Source of the DNA: Asparagopsis taxiformis
Lineage: Eukaryota > Rhodophyta > Florideophyceae > Bonnemaisoniales > Bonnemaisoniaceae
Direction: 5' to 3'
DNA length: 64,000 nt
Assembly: GCA_030407315.1 (NCBI GenBank)
Contig: JALQPE010001893.1
Span: forward strand, 1-64,000
The notes under the pieces are model-generated. The model did not search any database. It was not told where the DNA came from and saw nothing but the letters and a program-made list of their open reading frames with translations. Of this stretch, positions 1 to 10,583 are shown in pieces (within the stretch, counting starts at the first letter, position 1; each line of letters begins with the position of its first letter). Made by a program: the position numbers and the translations under genes.

Positions 1-920
1 CTCTCCGCGGTCAAACAACAACTCCGTCGCAAGTACAAACTAAAAGACCTGGGTCGTGTTGAGCACATTTTGGGATGGAGGTCACGCACACGACATCAGG
101 CATAAAAATATCTCAGCCTGGTTATATCAAATCCCCTGCTTTCTAAGTCCGTATCAGAGGCTAAACCTGCCCACGTCTCCCATCGCATCCGAAACTACTT
201 ACTCCGCACCAAACCTCCTCAAAGCCATTGGACACTTCTAAAGTACGACTACAAAGCTCTTATAGGCTCTTTGCGTTATCTGGCAGACTCCACAAGGCCT
301 GAGATAGCATTTATAGTTGCTCCTTGGTCGCTACGCCCAATCCCCGACAACACACCACTGGCAATCCGCTCTTCGAGTCCTGCGCTACCTAAGTCAACAG
401 AAGACAACGGTATTCTCTACAGCAACAAGTTTACAGGCTCGTTAACAGCATACTCCGATGCTGATTATGCTGCATGTCCTCTCACTCGTCGTTCCACCAC
501 TGGCACCCTTATCATGTATAACAACGCTCGATCGCGTGGCAGTCTAAGCGTCAATCCCACGTCTCTCCATCCACCATGTGGCAGAATACGTTGCCGCTTT
601 CCATAGCGCCATGCATCTCACTACTATACGCAACTTCCTTGCCGAGATATCGCATGCCCCGACGGCCCAACGCCACTTTATGTTGACAACACCGCAGCGA
701 TCGCCACTGCCACCGCAAAATTCCCAACCCCGAACGCACGACACATTGATGTCAAGTTCCACTGGCTCCGAGAACAAGTCGCCAAAAGTATCCTCCAACT
801 GTCTCACATAGCCTCCACATCAACCCAGCAGACGTTCTCACCAAATCTCTCAAACCGGCCCAATTCATTTCCAAATTACCTCTCCTTCGCCTCGCAGCGT
901 CCGCGACGCGCGGCGACTGA
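1..920 (+). pseudogene. Decayed pol 3' part (RT end and RNase H) of element A
   Basis: Conceptual translation in shifting frames gives the end of a copia RT (KYKLKDLGRVEHILGW), then RYLADSTRPEIAFIV, then the RNase H region with AYSDADYAACPLTRRSTTGT, a DNAAAIATAT-like block, and the terminal KPAQFISKLPLLRL. These follow the order in intact element C. Several frame changes (for example near 230, 400 and 530) and missing segments show the gene is dead. The terminal stop is a TGA at 918-920, which is also the TGA that begins an internal copy of the LTR start. Confidence 0.85.
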
Positions 921-946
921 CGAATAACTTTCTTTTCGCGCCGCGC
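908..946 (+). other. Post-pol stem-loop with LTR-start copy (element A)
   Basis: GCGCGGCG (908-915) pairs perfectly with CGCCGCGC (939-946). The loop carries TGACGAATAACTT (918-930), the start of this family's LTR. The A 3' LTR itself no longer begins with TGACG, so the intact copy lies in the loop. Confidence 0.7.
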
Positions 947-1102
947 CCACTACTCGGCTCTCTCCCTCATAACTCACATATTACACTAGCATTACAGTAC
1001 ACACAGTCATATTTAAGCGGATCTACGCCGACGATCTCCAACAATAAAGCCATGAACACGGACTTCATCAACAAAATCAGGTAATGAAATCACCTTGGTA
1101 CC

Positions 1103-1214
1103 TGACGAATAACTTACACATTTACAGTACTTACAGTCATCACAACACATAGATAAACCTCCGCCGACGATCTCGGGGAGGAATAAACGGTCAAGCAACC
1201 ACGTTTGTTTCACA
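1103..1214 (+). repeat. 5' LTR of element B
   Basis: This is a 112-bp LTR beginning TGACGAATAACTT and ending TTTGTTTCACA, with AATAAA at about 1182. It is flanked on the left by TSD gtacc and on the right directly by the primer-binding site. It is very short for a copia LTR. Confidence 0.93.
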
Positions 1215-1228
1215 GGTTATGAGCCCAG
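1215..1228 (+). promoter_or_regulatory. Primer-binding site, element B (initiator tRNA-Met half-molecule type)
   Basis: GGTTATGAGCCCAG lies immediately after the LTR. It differs at one base from GGTTATGGGCCCAG, the complement of the anticodon arm of initiator tRNA-Met. Drosophila copia is known to use that site with a cleaved tRNA half. Confidence 0.8.
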
Positions 1229-1599
1229 ACGCTACAATCTGCTTCCCTCCACCCGCCCATTCTTCCTAATCACCGATCTCACGGCTGCACACTACCCGTG
1301 CCTCTCTTACGGCACCATCTAGCTCCACGCCTCTCTTACGGCGACACTCCCAGCCCGTTATCACGCCTCTTTTACGGCAGTAACTGATCACACGCCTCTT
1401 TTACGGCGATATCTACATTTCACAATCTCGCCTCTGTCCACGGCGACCCTCACCTCTCAATATCACGCCTCTTTTACGGCTATATTTTCGACGTGTTTCC
1501 CACACACACTTACTCATCCACTACCTCATTTTTCCGGCGACCTTTCCCAATTTCTGTTGACTTTCTACTTCTATTCCAGAAACACTCAAACTTCACAAC

Positions 1600-4500
1600 A
1601 TGGCTGACCATGAACATTCCACCCCCGTTCCGCCTACTCCACAGATCCAGCACCAATTGGAAATACCAGAACTCAACAATGGGAATTACATTCCATGGAA
1701 AATAACGGTGGAACATTTTGCTCGAGCCCAAGGTGTCTACGACCACTTGACCAACAACATACCTGTTCCGTCTGACCCTATTATGGCGACCGAGCACTTC
1801 ACCAAACACACACAAGCCCAATTGCTTGTACTATCCACTTTATCTCAAGACATCATGAAACACTACACCGACTCGGAACTCCACGGACCTATTAGTGTTT
1901 TATACAACAAAATTCATCACCGAATGACCACCGTGAGTCCGGAAAAATCCCCTGAGAACCTACGCCGAAAAGCTCGTTCCATACATTGGTCACATTCTAC
2001 CCCCATTTCTAATTTCATCAATCAGCACCTTGAACTTCGGACAGTCATGATCAGATCCAACTACCCCGAAATTTCCAACGAGCAAACCACCATTCGTTTC
2101 ATGCTGGAAGCCTTAGAAGGTCATTCCGAATGGACAACATTCCTACAAACCGTGTCAGCACACATGGATTTGAATCCTGACCGACCACCCTCTCTTCATC
2201 ACATCACTGCCATGATGCTCAAACACGATGACCTCCGCTCATGCTCTTCTATCTCCAACCAACCCACCAACCATTCTACTCCTCCTCCCTTCATCCGAAA
2301 CCCTCAACGATACTACCAACGCCGCAGCTATACTCGCCGCACACCCAACCTCATCCCTTTCACCCCGAAACCACATACCAAGGCCACATGGCCACTCTGG
2401 CAGATGGTGCACCATGCATGGTACGAGCTCCCATGATACTTCCCACTGCAAAATGCGCAAGCGGCTTGAACGTCTTCCGCATACTTCCGACCACAAACAA
2501 TTCCGCCGCACGCCGCCGCAAAACATTGGTCACCAAGCTATTGACCCCTCCGAAGGATATGATTCTCCTGCTCCACACTCTGACTCCGATGACGTAAGTT
2601 CCAGTCAACATACAACTTACATTCTCGATTCCGGAGCAAATCGTACTCACCTCACTTCTCCCTCCACAGACATCCCCGTGAAACTGTCTTCCACAATATG
2701 CGCAGATGGCAGACGTGCACAAGTAACACATGGTGGACGAGCGTCAATTCCTGCGCTACAACACACTCCCCTCCCGGCACACGACGTCGTCGTGGCTCCC
2801 TCACTGCAGCATAATCTGCTATCCGTGGGCCAAATAGCCAAAACACACGACGTCATATTCCAACGGAAAACAGCTTTCATTAAAACACCATCTCCTCCCC
2901 CACCCAGCGACCAAATCGTAGCCACTGCTTCCAAGACGCGCGAAGGACTCTATCGTCTACGATATCCTAACCCACACAAGTCGCAATTACGCCGCTTAAG
3001 AAGGAACAACAGGCAAAAACGCTTGCCAATGGCGCACGAGCACTCCTACCATACGAAAATCAAAACAAATCAAACTATCCTCTACAAACAAGCCACCAGC
3101 TCAAACGCCAAATATAATTCCCAAGCGCCTTCGCAAATCGCGCTCACAGAAACGTTCTCAACCTATTACATTTCTCAAAAAGGTCATTTCCAAGAAGCCC
3201 CAATCTCAAAAACCTCGTATCCCTCCACGAACGCACCCAAGACTCAAGGCGGATCTACCGTCCACTATCAGAGACTACCACAAGTGGCATCTTAAACTGA
3301 ACCACATTCATCCAAACAAGATTCACTACATGGCTAAGAATGGCCTTGTTTCCAACATGCCTTCAACACTGCTCCGCACACCCCCTCGTGATTTCATCTG
3401 CTCTGGCTGTGCACAAGGAAAAATGCACGCAGCTCCATTCCGCCGCAAAGTACGCCTTGCCCTATCGGTTCTCACCTACACACCGATGTCTGCGGTCCCA
3501 TGCCTCATAATTCCTTTTCCCGCAATCGTTTCTTCATTACCTTCCTTGACGAAGGCAGCAGATTCCTCACTCTGATACCCATCAAATCAAAAGCGGACGT
3601 AGGCTCCACCCTATCTCAACACATCACTGACACACTCACTCATACCCCACACCGCATCACACAGCTCACCTCAGACAATGCCAAAGAATACCACACACAT
3701 TCCCTCACATCCTTTTACAAACAACACAACATCCACCTTCACCCTACCATACCTCACACCCCGCAAGAAAATTCTCTTGCCGAGCGAGTGAATCGTACAA
3801 TCATGAACACAACCCGTACCACACTCCTATCCGCCAATTTACCATTAGAACTGTGGGACTACGCTGCCATTGCCGCAGCTGACACGTACAACCACACCCC
3901 GCATGCAGCACATGGCCAGCTCCCAGCTGCCCTTTGGCACAATATTCACCCACAAGTCGACTCACTCCTCCCATTCGGTACCGACGGCTACATCCATGAC
4001 CCATCCCCACATAACAAACTGCAGTCCCGTTCCAAACTCGTCACATACATTGGACGATGCGACTACAACCACTACTTTGTTTACGATCGCAACTCACACA
4101 AGATATCACGATGCCGCACACGAGATTTCACCATTTACGACCCCCTGCATGATCCCATTTGTACCACATCTCCCTCATCGATGACACTAACTGCCAAAAC
4201 ACCGTCGTTAACCTTTACGGAGCCCAAAAACGTAAAGCAAGCTCGATCCGCTCCAGACGCCAGGGAATGGGAAATTGCATGGAACGCAGAACTCGACAAT
4301 TTGGAAGAGCGTGGTGTACTGACGTACATACCCAAGACCGATGTCCCACCCAATACGAAGCTCCTCCCGGTTCAAACTGTCATAAAACTCAAAACTGACA
4401 GTGATGGTTCACCCACTACCCGCAAAGTTCGCTGTACTATACGAGGTGACCGCCAAATTTCCGGCCTACACTACGATCCGGATGATTTATCTAGTCCAGT

Positions 4501-5768
4501 TGCCAGCCGCGAAGCGATACGAACGGCCCTAGCACTTGCGGCTGCTCATAATTGGCACACCTTTCACTGGGACCTTGAAGCCGCATTCTTACATGAGCTG
4601 TTTACAGAAGATCGACACATCTTCCTCCACCAACCGCGCCGTTTCGATGGCACTTTAAAATATCCAAATCATGTAGCCAAACTGACTGGAAACATGTATG
4701 GCAGTCGCCAGGCTTGTAAGATATTCACTGAAGGCCTGGCAGACTTTCTCAACGTCTCCGACTTCTCCCGCCTTACATCTGACACCTGCTCTTTTCTTCT
4801 CCGTCACCAAATTAACCCATCCCACTTCGTCTTACTCGTCATCACGGTGGATGACTTCCTCGTGGTCTCTAACCATATTCCCCTTGTCAATAAGGTTAAA
4901 ACAAGACTTCAACAGAAATATACTCTCAAAGATCTCGGACAAGTAACAAACATACTTGGCTGGAAAGTAGAACACTCAAAAGAAGGCATCAAGATTTCAC
5001 AGCCTGGATACATCCAAAATCTCATCGATCGCTTTGGACAAACTGATGCCAAACCCTTCCCATCTCCCATCGCTTCAGAAATCGTTGCCGACTTAAACAG
5101 TGAAAGCAAACCACTGGACACATCCACTTATGAATACAAAAGCCTTATAGGATCCCTTCGATACCTATGTGATTCCACCCGCCCCGACTTATCCTACATT
5201 GTAGGCTTCCTCGGCCGTTACTCACATGCTCCGACACAACACCATTGGAAGGCCGCCATCCGTATTTTACGCCATCTCAAAACCTCCTCATCCAAAGGAA
5301 TTCTATACCCTCGCGGATTCTCCACCGGCTTACAAGCTTATTCGGATTCCGACTTTGCTGCTTGCCCTGATACGCGCCGCTCTACCTCTGGATCCATCAT
5401 ATTTTACAACAGTGCACCCATATCATGGCAGTCTCGCCGACAACGCAACGTTGTCACCTCTACACACGCAGCTGAATATATCGCTGCTTTCCAAACAACC
5501 TTACTACTCAAATCGATTTCTAACTTTCTCACAGAACTGGGACACGCGCAAACAGACCCAATTCCTCTCTATATGGACAACGCAGCTGCCATCAGTACTG
5601 CTAAAGCCAAATACCCCACACCAACCTCACGTCACATTGACGTCAAATTCCATTGGCTACGAGAACAGGTCAAACAAAAGTTTATACTCCCTACACATAT
5701 CCCTTCTGCGCAAAACCCAGCAGACCTATTAACTAAGGCTCTCAAGCCTGCACAATTCACTGCCAAGG
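1600..5768 (+). pseudogene. Gag-Pol polyprotein of element B (frameshifted, then split by C)
   Basis: The start ATG at 1600 opens a Gag closely resembling that of element C (EIPELNNGNYIPWKITVEHF). The zinc knuckle WC-x2-H-x4-H-x4-C follows at about 2400, then protease LDSGANRTHL at about 2630, a GPI region with CSGCAQGK at about 3400, integrase (HTDVCGP, SDNAKE, ERVNRT), RT with ITVDDFL at about 4841, and RNase H (SDSDFAACPDTRRST). The reading frame changes near 2400, 3245 and 3460. The last pol codons are displaced past C to 10499-10541, ending in TGA. This copy cannot make a full protein as sequenced, although its LTRs are almost identical. Confidence 0.88.
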
Positions 5769-5769
5769 T

Positions 5770-5884
5770 TGACGAATAACTATACACATTACACCACTTT
5801 ACAGTACCTCACAAGTATTTATTGACGCTCGTCGTCCTGCCACGAGCTACAAGTAAAGGGACTAAGCACATCATTTCTTTCACA
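5770..5884 (+). repeat. 5' LTR of element C
   Basis: 115-bp LTR, TGACGAATAACTAT to TTTCTTTCACA, identical to the copy at 10379-10493. It shares its first 12 bases with the B LTR but then diverges. A TATTTAT motif near 5815 may act as a TATA element. Confidence 0.95.
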
Positions 5885-5898
5885 GGTTATCGGCCCAG
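5885..5898 (+). promoter_or_regulatory. Primer-binding site, element C
   Basis: GGTTATCGGCCCAG is directly adjacent to the LTR, one mismatch from the complement of the initiator tRNA-Met anticodon arm. Confidence 0.8.
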
Positions 5899-6152
5899 CT
5901 ACGCTTCATCCTTACCTCCAAGTCCCCCCCTCCTCCAGCCAGGTGACGCAACAATCCCACCCCCCGATCCCGGCGACGTTAAATCCCGCCTATCCAATCC
6001 GGCGACGCTCCATTCCGCCGACAAATTCCGGCGACGTTAAATCCCGCCCATTGATCCCGGCGACGACACTTTCCGCCTATCACACTTTCTTTTTTTCTAC
6101 CTATCCACCCATTCAAAAGACCCTGCCCTTGTTTTCGCTGCCAGAACAAACC

Positions 6153-9100
6153 ATGGATCCCATTCCAGCTCAACACGAACCCTCTACATCGATCCAATAC
6201 CAAGTTGAGATACCTACCCTTTCAACAACCAATTACGTTGCATGGAAACTAACTGTCGAACACGTTGCGAATTCTCAATCATTACTCTTCTACCTCTACA
6301 ACGCTGTTCCCACTTCAGAGTCACAACAGGTCACCAACACCCATATAGCCAAACACAATCAGGCTCAACTTCTGGTTATACCTTCTCTTTCTTCTGAAGT
6401 TACTGCCAATTTCACAGATCAAGAACTCCACGGCCCAATCCACACCCTGTACGCCAAGTTAAGAGACATACTTACGGCCCAAAAACCAGAACACAACCCA
6501 TTGCACCTTCGGCGTCAAGCCCAGAGCATCAAATGGCACACAAACATGTCTGTCACCGACTACATTGACCAGCACAACTCCTTACGACAGCTCATGATCC
6601 GTGCAAATTATCCCGGTATCGCGGACGAACAAACTACAATCCGCTTTCTCCTCGAGGGAATCGAAACGCATCCCGATTGGACAATCTTGCTTCAGGCCAT
6701 AAACAGCCACACAGAGCTCAACCCTTCAAAACCTCTTACACTCAACCAGTTGGTGTCAATGATGATCAGCCACGACAGTATCAACAAGCGTGTGATCACG
6801 ACCTCTCCCACCCGTCTGTTACCTATGACCCGCTCTAATCCTCGTACCTCTTATCGAAGACTCCCCCCCCCCAACACCAATCAAAACCACCCTCTCAAAA
6901 ATATGGGTTCGCATAAGAAACACAATGTGCAACCACCCCCAGGATACTTCGGAATTTGGTGTTCCTGGCATGGAAGCCCACACCACTCCACGGATGCTTG
7001 TCGAGCCCGAAGAGTACAAACTACTCGCCGCAACCTGCCGCCAAACCGCAAGCCAAACTTTAACAATGCCGCTGCAGCAGAACTTCCCAACCTTGATCAT
7101 TTGAATGAATGCCCTTCACCGCAAAATTACCAACCAATTCATACCGATCCCAATCTCATTCTCTCCGACAATTCCGACTCTGTACGTCCTCAAGAGAACG
7201 CTTCATTCCTCCTCGATTCAGGCGCTAACCCTACACATCTTGCTCACCCTCTCCCAGGAATGAAACCCTCATCCTCTTATACCACAACAGCTAATGGCGA
7301 ACATTCTCCATCCACACACCGAGACACGATCTGCATCCCCCTTCCCAACAAACACAGTCTACCTTCACACACTGCTGTCGTAGTACCCACCCTACACACC
7401 AACCTACTATCAGTAGGACAGATCACTAAAACCCATGATGTTTTGTTTCAGGACAAGTATGCATTCATTACAACGAAATCCCCACCACCTCCTCCACATT
7501 CCATACTTGCAACAATACCCAAAGGCCGAAATGGCTTATACACCACTCACTTACCCATTAACGCAGCTGCTGCGTATGCTGCGCGCACTATACCACCCAA
7601 ACGCTCTAAAGCTCAAAACCCTAAACGTGCCAAGAAAAACCTCCCCTCCCCTAATCCACCTCGCATACCACATACACCCATGGTCAAAAAGAGCCGTCTT
7701 CACTCCTCCAAAATACATCAGATCGACCGAAAATTGAATCCAAAGAGAAAACCTTCCCTCCGTAGCCGTCCGCTACCAAAAATTCGCGTTCCACTTCCCA
7801 GCACCATCAGAGACTACTATCATTGGCATCTCAAAATGAACCACGCTCACCCAACAAAAATCCACCACATGGCTAAACAAAACCTGGTAGACAACATGCC
7901 AGCCTCCCTCCGACGCACTCCACCAAAATTCACTTGTTCTGGATGCGCGTTGGGCAAAACTGCGGCTGCTCCTTTTCGCAGACATCCGCGCATGGACGCT
8001 ATCGGAACACACCTTCACACAGATATCTGCGGTCCAATGCCAACCCCTTCCTTTGAGGGTAACCGCTACTTCATCACTTTCTTAGATCAAGGCAGTCGTT
8101 ACCTTACTGTCCATTGTGCACCATCCAAAGCAGCTGCAGGAGCCAAACTCGCTGACCACATTCTCTTCACTCATGCCACAACTCCACACCGCATCAGACA
8201 CCTTACTTCTGACAATGCAAAAGAGTTCTACACTCAAAGACTCAATAACCTTTACACCTCCGAACACATCGACACCCATCCCAGCATTCCTCATACTCCA
8301 CAAGAAAATGCGCTTGCCGAACGCATCAATCGTTCGATTCTAAACACTGCCCGAGCCACCCTTCTCGCATCTGGACTACCATTGGAATTATGGGACTTCG
8401 CTGTACTCTCCGCAACAGATGTCCATAACCACACACCCCACAACGCAACCCAACAACTTCCAGCCGCTCTATGGTTCGCCGTCAAACCAAACGTTATCAC
8501 TCTCCTTCCTTTCGGTACAACAGGCTATGTCCACAACCCAGCTCCCCTCTCGAAACTACAGCCGCGGGCCACTCTACTTCACTACATTGGTCGCTGCGAT
8601 GCACGTCACTACTACACATATGATCCTACAACGCACAAAACAGGTCGCTGCCGTATGGCTGACTTTAAACCATACCATCCAACCACTGATCCCGTCCGAG
8701 TTATTTCATCTTCAGCCCACACAGCAGTTTCTCTCGCTACCGAGCCCAAAACTCTCTCAGAAGCACGCGCTGCTCCTGATGCCCAAGAATGGTCAATAGC
8801 ATGGAATAAGGAACTTGACAGCCTTGAAAAACGAGGCACACTTACTTTCATCCACAAATCCAAACTTCCCCCAGGAGCCCGCCTGCTACCCGTCACTACC
8901 GTTCTCAAATTGAAACGAGACAGTGACGGAAATCCCATTCTTCGCAAGGCACGTTGCACCGTACGCGGTGATCGCCAGATACCCGATGTACATTTCGATC
9001 CAAATGATATCTCTAGCCCCGTTGCCAACCGTGACGCCATTCGCTCCGCTCTTGCTATGGCCGCTGCCCATGGCTTTTCCACCTTCCACTGGGATCTGGA

Positions 9101-10334
9101 GTCCGCTTTTCTCCATGAGCGATTCACTGAAGACCGCCAGATTTACCTCCACCAGCCTACACGCTTTGACGGTTCACAAAAATATCCCGACCATGTCGCA
9201 AGGCTTACGGGAAATATGTATGGCTGCAAGCAGGCCTGCAAAATATTTACCGAGGGTCTAGCCACATTCCTCCTGCAAAACAACTTCACCCGCCTCCCAT
9301 CCGATTCCAGTTCGTTCATCCAATACCACCCTACTGAAAAGTCACTCTTCATACTCCTCGTCATTACGGTTGACGACTTCCTTGTCATTACCAATCACAT
9401 CCCTCTCGCCAACAAGGTCAAACAAACCTTGCGATCTAAATACTCCCTCAAAGACCTTGGGCAAGTGAGCCACATTCTTGGCTGGAAGGTTGACCATTCT
9501 TCTTCAGGAATTACAATTTCACAGCCTGGCTACATTTCCTCACTGCTTGATCGCTTCCAGCTCTCCAATGCAAAAACGTTCACCTCCCCGATTGCAACTG
9601 AGCTTCTAGTCCCGTCTTCCACGTCCAACACACTCCTGGACACATCTAAGTTTGACTACAAAAGCTTAATCGGATCTCTGCGCTACTTAGCGGATTCAAC
9701 CCGCCCTGATATCTCCTTTATAGTGAGCTACCTTGGTCGAGTCGCACACAATCCGACTTCCCACGACTGGAAAGCGGCCATCCGCGTCCTTCGTTACCTC
9801 AAAACCTCCATTACGTCCGGCATTCACTATTCTCGCCGCTTCACGTCATCCCTTGAAGCCTTTTCAGACTCAGACTATGCATCTTGCCCCACTACAAGAC
9901 GTTCCACTACTGGTTCCATTATCTTTTACAATGGTTCCCCAATCGCCTGGCAGTCCCGTCGACAACGCTGCGTCTCACCTTCTACTTTTACTGCAGAATA
10001 CATTGCAGCCTTTCACACCACGCAGCTCCTCAAGACCACAGCTAATTTTTTTGCCGACGTTGGTATCCGTGTATCCGAACCCATTCCCCTGCACATTGAT
10101 AATGCCGCTGCCATCACTGCTGCTACATCGAAATTCCCAACCCCCAAAACCCGTCATGTGGATGTTAAATACCACTGGGTTCGCGAACAAGTTACTAACG
10201 GCCTTATTTCTCCCACTCATATTCCTTCTGACCGTAATCCTGCAGACCTCCTTACAAAAGCGCTCAAGCCTGCGCAATTTACTTCCAAACTGCCCCTCCT
10301 TCGCCTATCAGTGCCCTCGCCACGCGGCGACTGA
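6153..10334 (+). CDS. Gag-Pol polyprotein of element C (1393 aa, intact)
   Basis: This single ORF encodes all proteins needed for copia retrotransposition. ATG 6153 is preferred over upstream in-frame ATG 5943 because Gag homology with B (QYQVEIPTL) begins here. In order there is a UBN2-type Gag (1 to about 260) and a zinc knuckle C270-H273-H278-C283, unusual in having His at the second ligand. Protease LLDSGANPTH (D355) follows, then a GPI region with CSGCALGK. Integrase has HTDICGP, SDNAKEF and ERINRS with the usual D-x35-E spacing. RT has an ITVDDFL catalytic box (T1072, D1074, D1075) instead of Y-V-D-D. RNase H has FSDSDYASCPTTRRST and TAEYIAAF. The TGA stop overlaps an internal copy of the LTR start. 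Confidence 0.96.
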   Translation: MDPIPAQHEPSTSIQYQVEIPTLSTTNYVAWKLTVEHVANSQSLLFYLYNAVPTSESQQVTNTHIAKHNQAQLLVIPSLSSEVTANFTDQELHGPIHTLYAKLRDILTAQKPEHNPLHLRRQAQSIKWHTNMSVTDYIDQHNSLRQLMIRANYPGIADEQTTIRFLLEGIETHPDWTILLQAINSHTELNPSKPLTLNQLVSMMISHDSINKRVITTSPTRLLPMTRSNPRTSYRRLPPPNTNQNHPLKNMGSHKKHNVQPPPGYFGIWCSWHGSPHHSTDACRARRVQTTRRNLPPNRKPNFNNAAAAELPNLDHLNECPSPQNYQPIHTDPNLILSDNSDSVRPQENASFLLDSGANPTHLAHPLPGMKPSSSYTTTANGEHSPSTHRDTICIPLPNKHSLPSHTAVVVPTLHTNLLSVGQITKTHDVLFQDKYAFITTKSPPPPPHSILATIPKGRNGLYTTHLPINAAAAYAARTIPPKRSKAQNPKRAKKNLPSPNPPRIPHTPMVKKSRLHSSKIHQIDRKLNPKRKPSLRSRPLPKIRVPLPSTIRDYYHWHLKMNHAHPTKIHHMAKQNLVDNMPASLRRTPPKFTCSGCALGKTAAAPFRRHPRMDAIGTHLHTDICGPMPTPSFEGNRYFITFLDQGSRYLTVHCAPSKAAAGAKLADHILFTHATTPHRIRHLTSDNAKEFYTQRLNNLYTSEHIDTHPSIPHTPQENALAERINRSILNTARATLLASGLPLELWDFAVLSATDVHNHTPHNATQQLPAALWFAVKPNVITLLPFGTTGYVHNPAPLSKLQPRATLLHYIGRCDARHYYTYDPTTHKTGRCRMADFKPYHPTTDPVRVISSSAHTAVSLATEPKTLSEARAAPDAQEWSIAWNKELDSLEKRGTLTFIHKSKLPPGARLLPVTTVLKLKRDSDGNPILRKARCTVRGDRQIPDVHFDPNDISSPVANRDAIRSALAMAAAHGFSTFHWDLESAFLHERFTEDRQIYLHQPTRFDGSQKYPDHVARLTGNMYGCKQACKIFTEGLATFLLQNNFTRLPSDSSSFIQYHPTEKSLFILLVITVDDFLVITNHIPLANKVKQTLRSKYSLKDLGQVSHILGWKVDHSSSGITISQPGYISSLLDRFQLSNAKTFTSPIATELLVPSSTSNTLLDTSKFDYKSLIGSLRYLADSTRPDISFIVSYLGRVAHNPTSHDWKAAIRVLRYLKTSITSGIHYSRRFTSSLEAFSDSDYASCPTTRRSTTGSIIFYNGSPIAWQSRRQRCVSPSTFTAEYIAAFHTTQLLKTTANFFADVGIRVSEPIPLHIDNAAAITAATSKFPTPKTRHVDVKYHWVREQVTNGLISPTHIPSDRNPADLLTKALKPAQFTSKLPLLRLSVPSPRGD

Positions 10335-10366
10335 CGAATAACTATTCCTTAACGCGCCGAGCCCAC
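10311..10366 (+). other. Post-pol stem-loop with LTR-start copy (element C)
   Basis: CGCG (10323-10326) pairs with CGCG (10353-10356), CTCG (10316-10319) with CGAG (10358-10361) and GTG (10311-10313) with CAC (10364-10366), with small internal loops. The loop holds TGACGAATAACTAT at 10332-10345, identical to the first 14 bases of the LTR that starts 47 bp downstream at 10379. The TGA is the pol stop codon. Confidence 0.7.
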
Positions 10367-10378
10367 TGCTAGCCGTCT

Positions 10379-10493
10379 TGACGAATAACTATACACATTA
10401 CACCACTTTACAGTACCTCACAAGTATTTATTGACGCTCGTCGTCCTGCCACGAGCTACAAGTAAAGGGACTAAGCACATCATTTCTTTCACA
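10379..10493 (+). repeat. 3' LTR of element C
   Basis: Identical to 5770-5884. It is followed by TSD aaggt. No purine tract precedes it; the upstream bases are CTAGCCGTCT. Confidence 0.95.
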
Positions 10494-10521
10494 AAGGTAC
10501 AACTCCTTCGTCTGAATCCAC

Positions 10522-10570
10522 TCACAGCGCGCGGCGACTGACGAATAACTTCTCTTTTTCCGCGCTGTGA
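10522..10570 (+). other. Post-pol stem-loop with LTR-start copy (element B)
   Basis: A perfect 10-bp stem pairs TCACAGCGCG (10522-10531) with CGCGCTGTGA (10561-10570). The loop contains TGACGAATAACTT (10539-10551), identical to the start of the B 5' LTR. The stem sequence differs from that in A and C but pairing is kept. Confidence 0.75.
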
Positions 10571-10583
10571 CTACATCCAGCCT

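Larger units (their letters stand above)
1..1078 (+). mobile_element. Element A: truncated 3' end of a short-LTR copia retrotransposon
   Basis: Only the 3' part is in the window: the end of RT, RNase H, a stem-loop after pol and a degenerate 3' LTR at about 964-1078. The LTR resembles that of element B, sharing the CATTTACAG-like and CCGACGATCTC blocks, and contains TATTTAAG at 1010-1017 and AATAAA near 1043. The 5' end lies outside the window, so no TSD can be tested. Element B is inserted about 25 bp downstream. The right edge of the LTR is approximate. Confidence 0.8.
5770..10493 (+). mobile_element. Element C: intact short-LTR copia retrotransposon nested in B
   Basis: Two identical 115-bp LTRs (5770-5884 and 10379-10493) and a perfect TSD, aaggt (5765-5769 and 10494-10498), define the insertion. 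One uninterrupted Gag-Pol ORF lies between. Removing C and one TSD rejoins the B pol tail in frame (PAQFTAK continuing to LLRL and the stop), which confirms the nesting order. Identical LTRs plus an open frame point to very recent transposition. Confidence 0.97.

Noticed and set aside
2239..2934. Minus-strand ORFs of 95-123 aa inside element B
   Set aside because: They lie opposite the Gag and protease coding region and have no recognisable domain; they are shadow frames.
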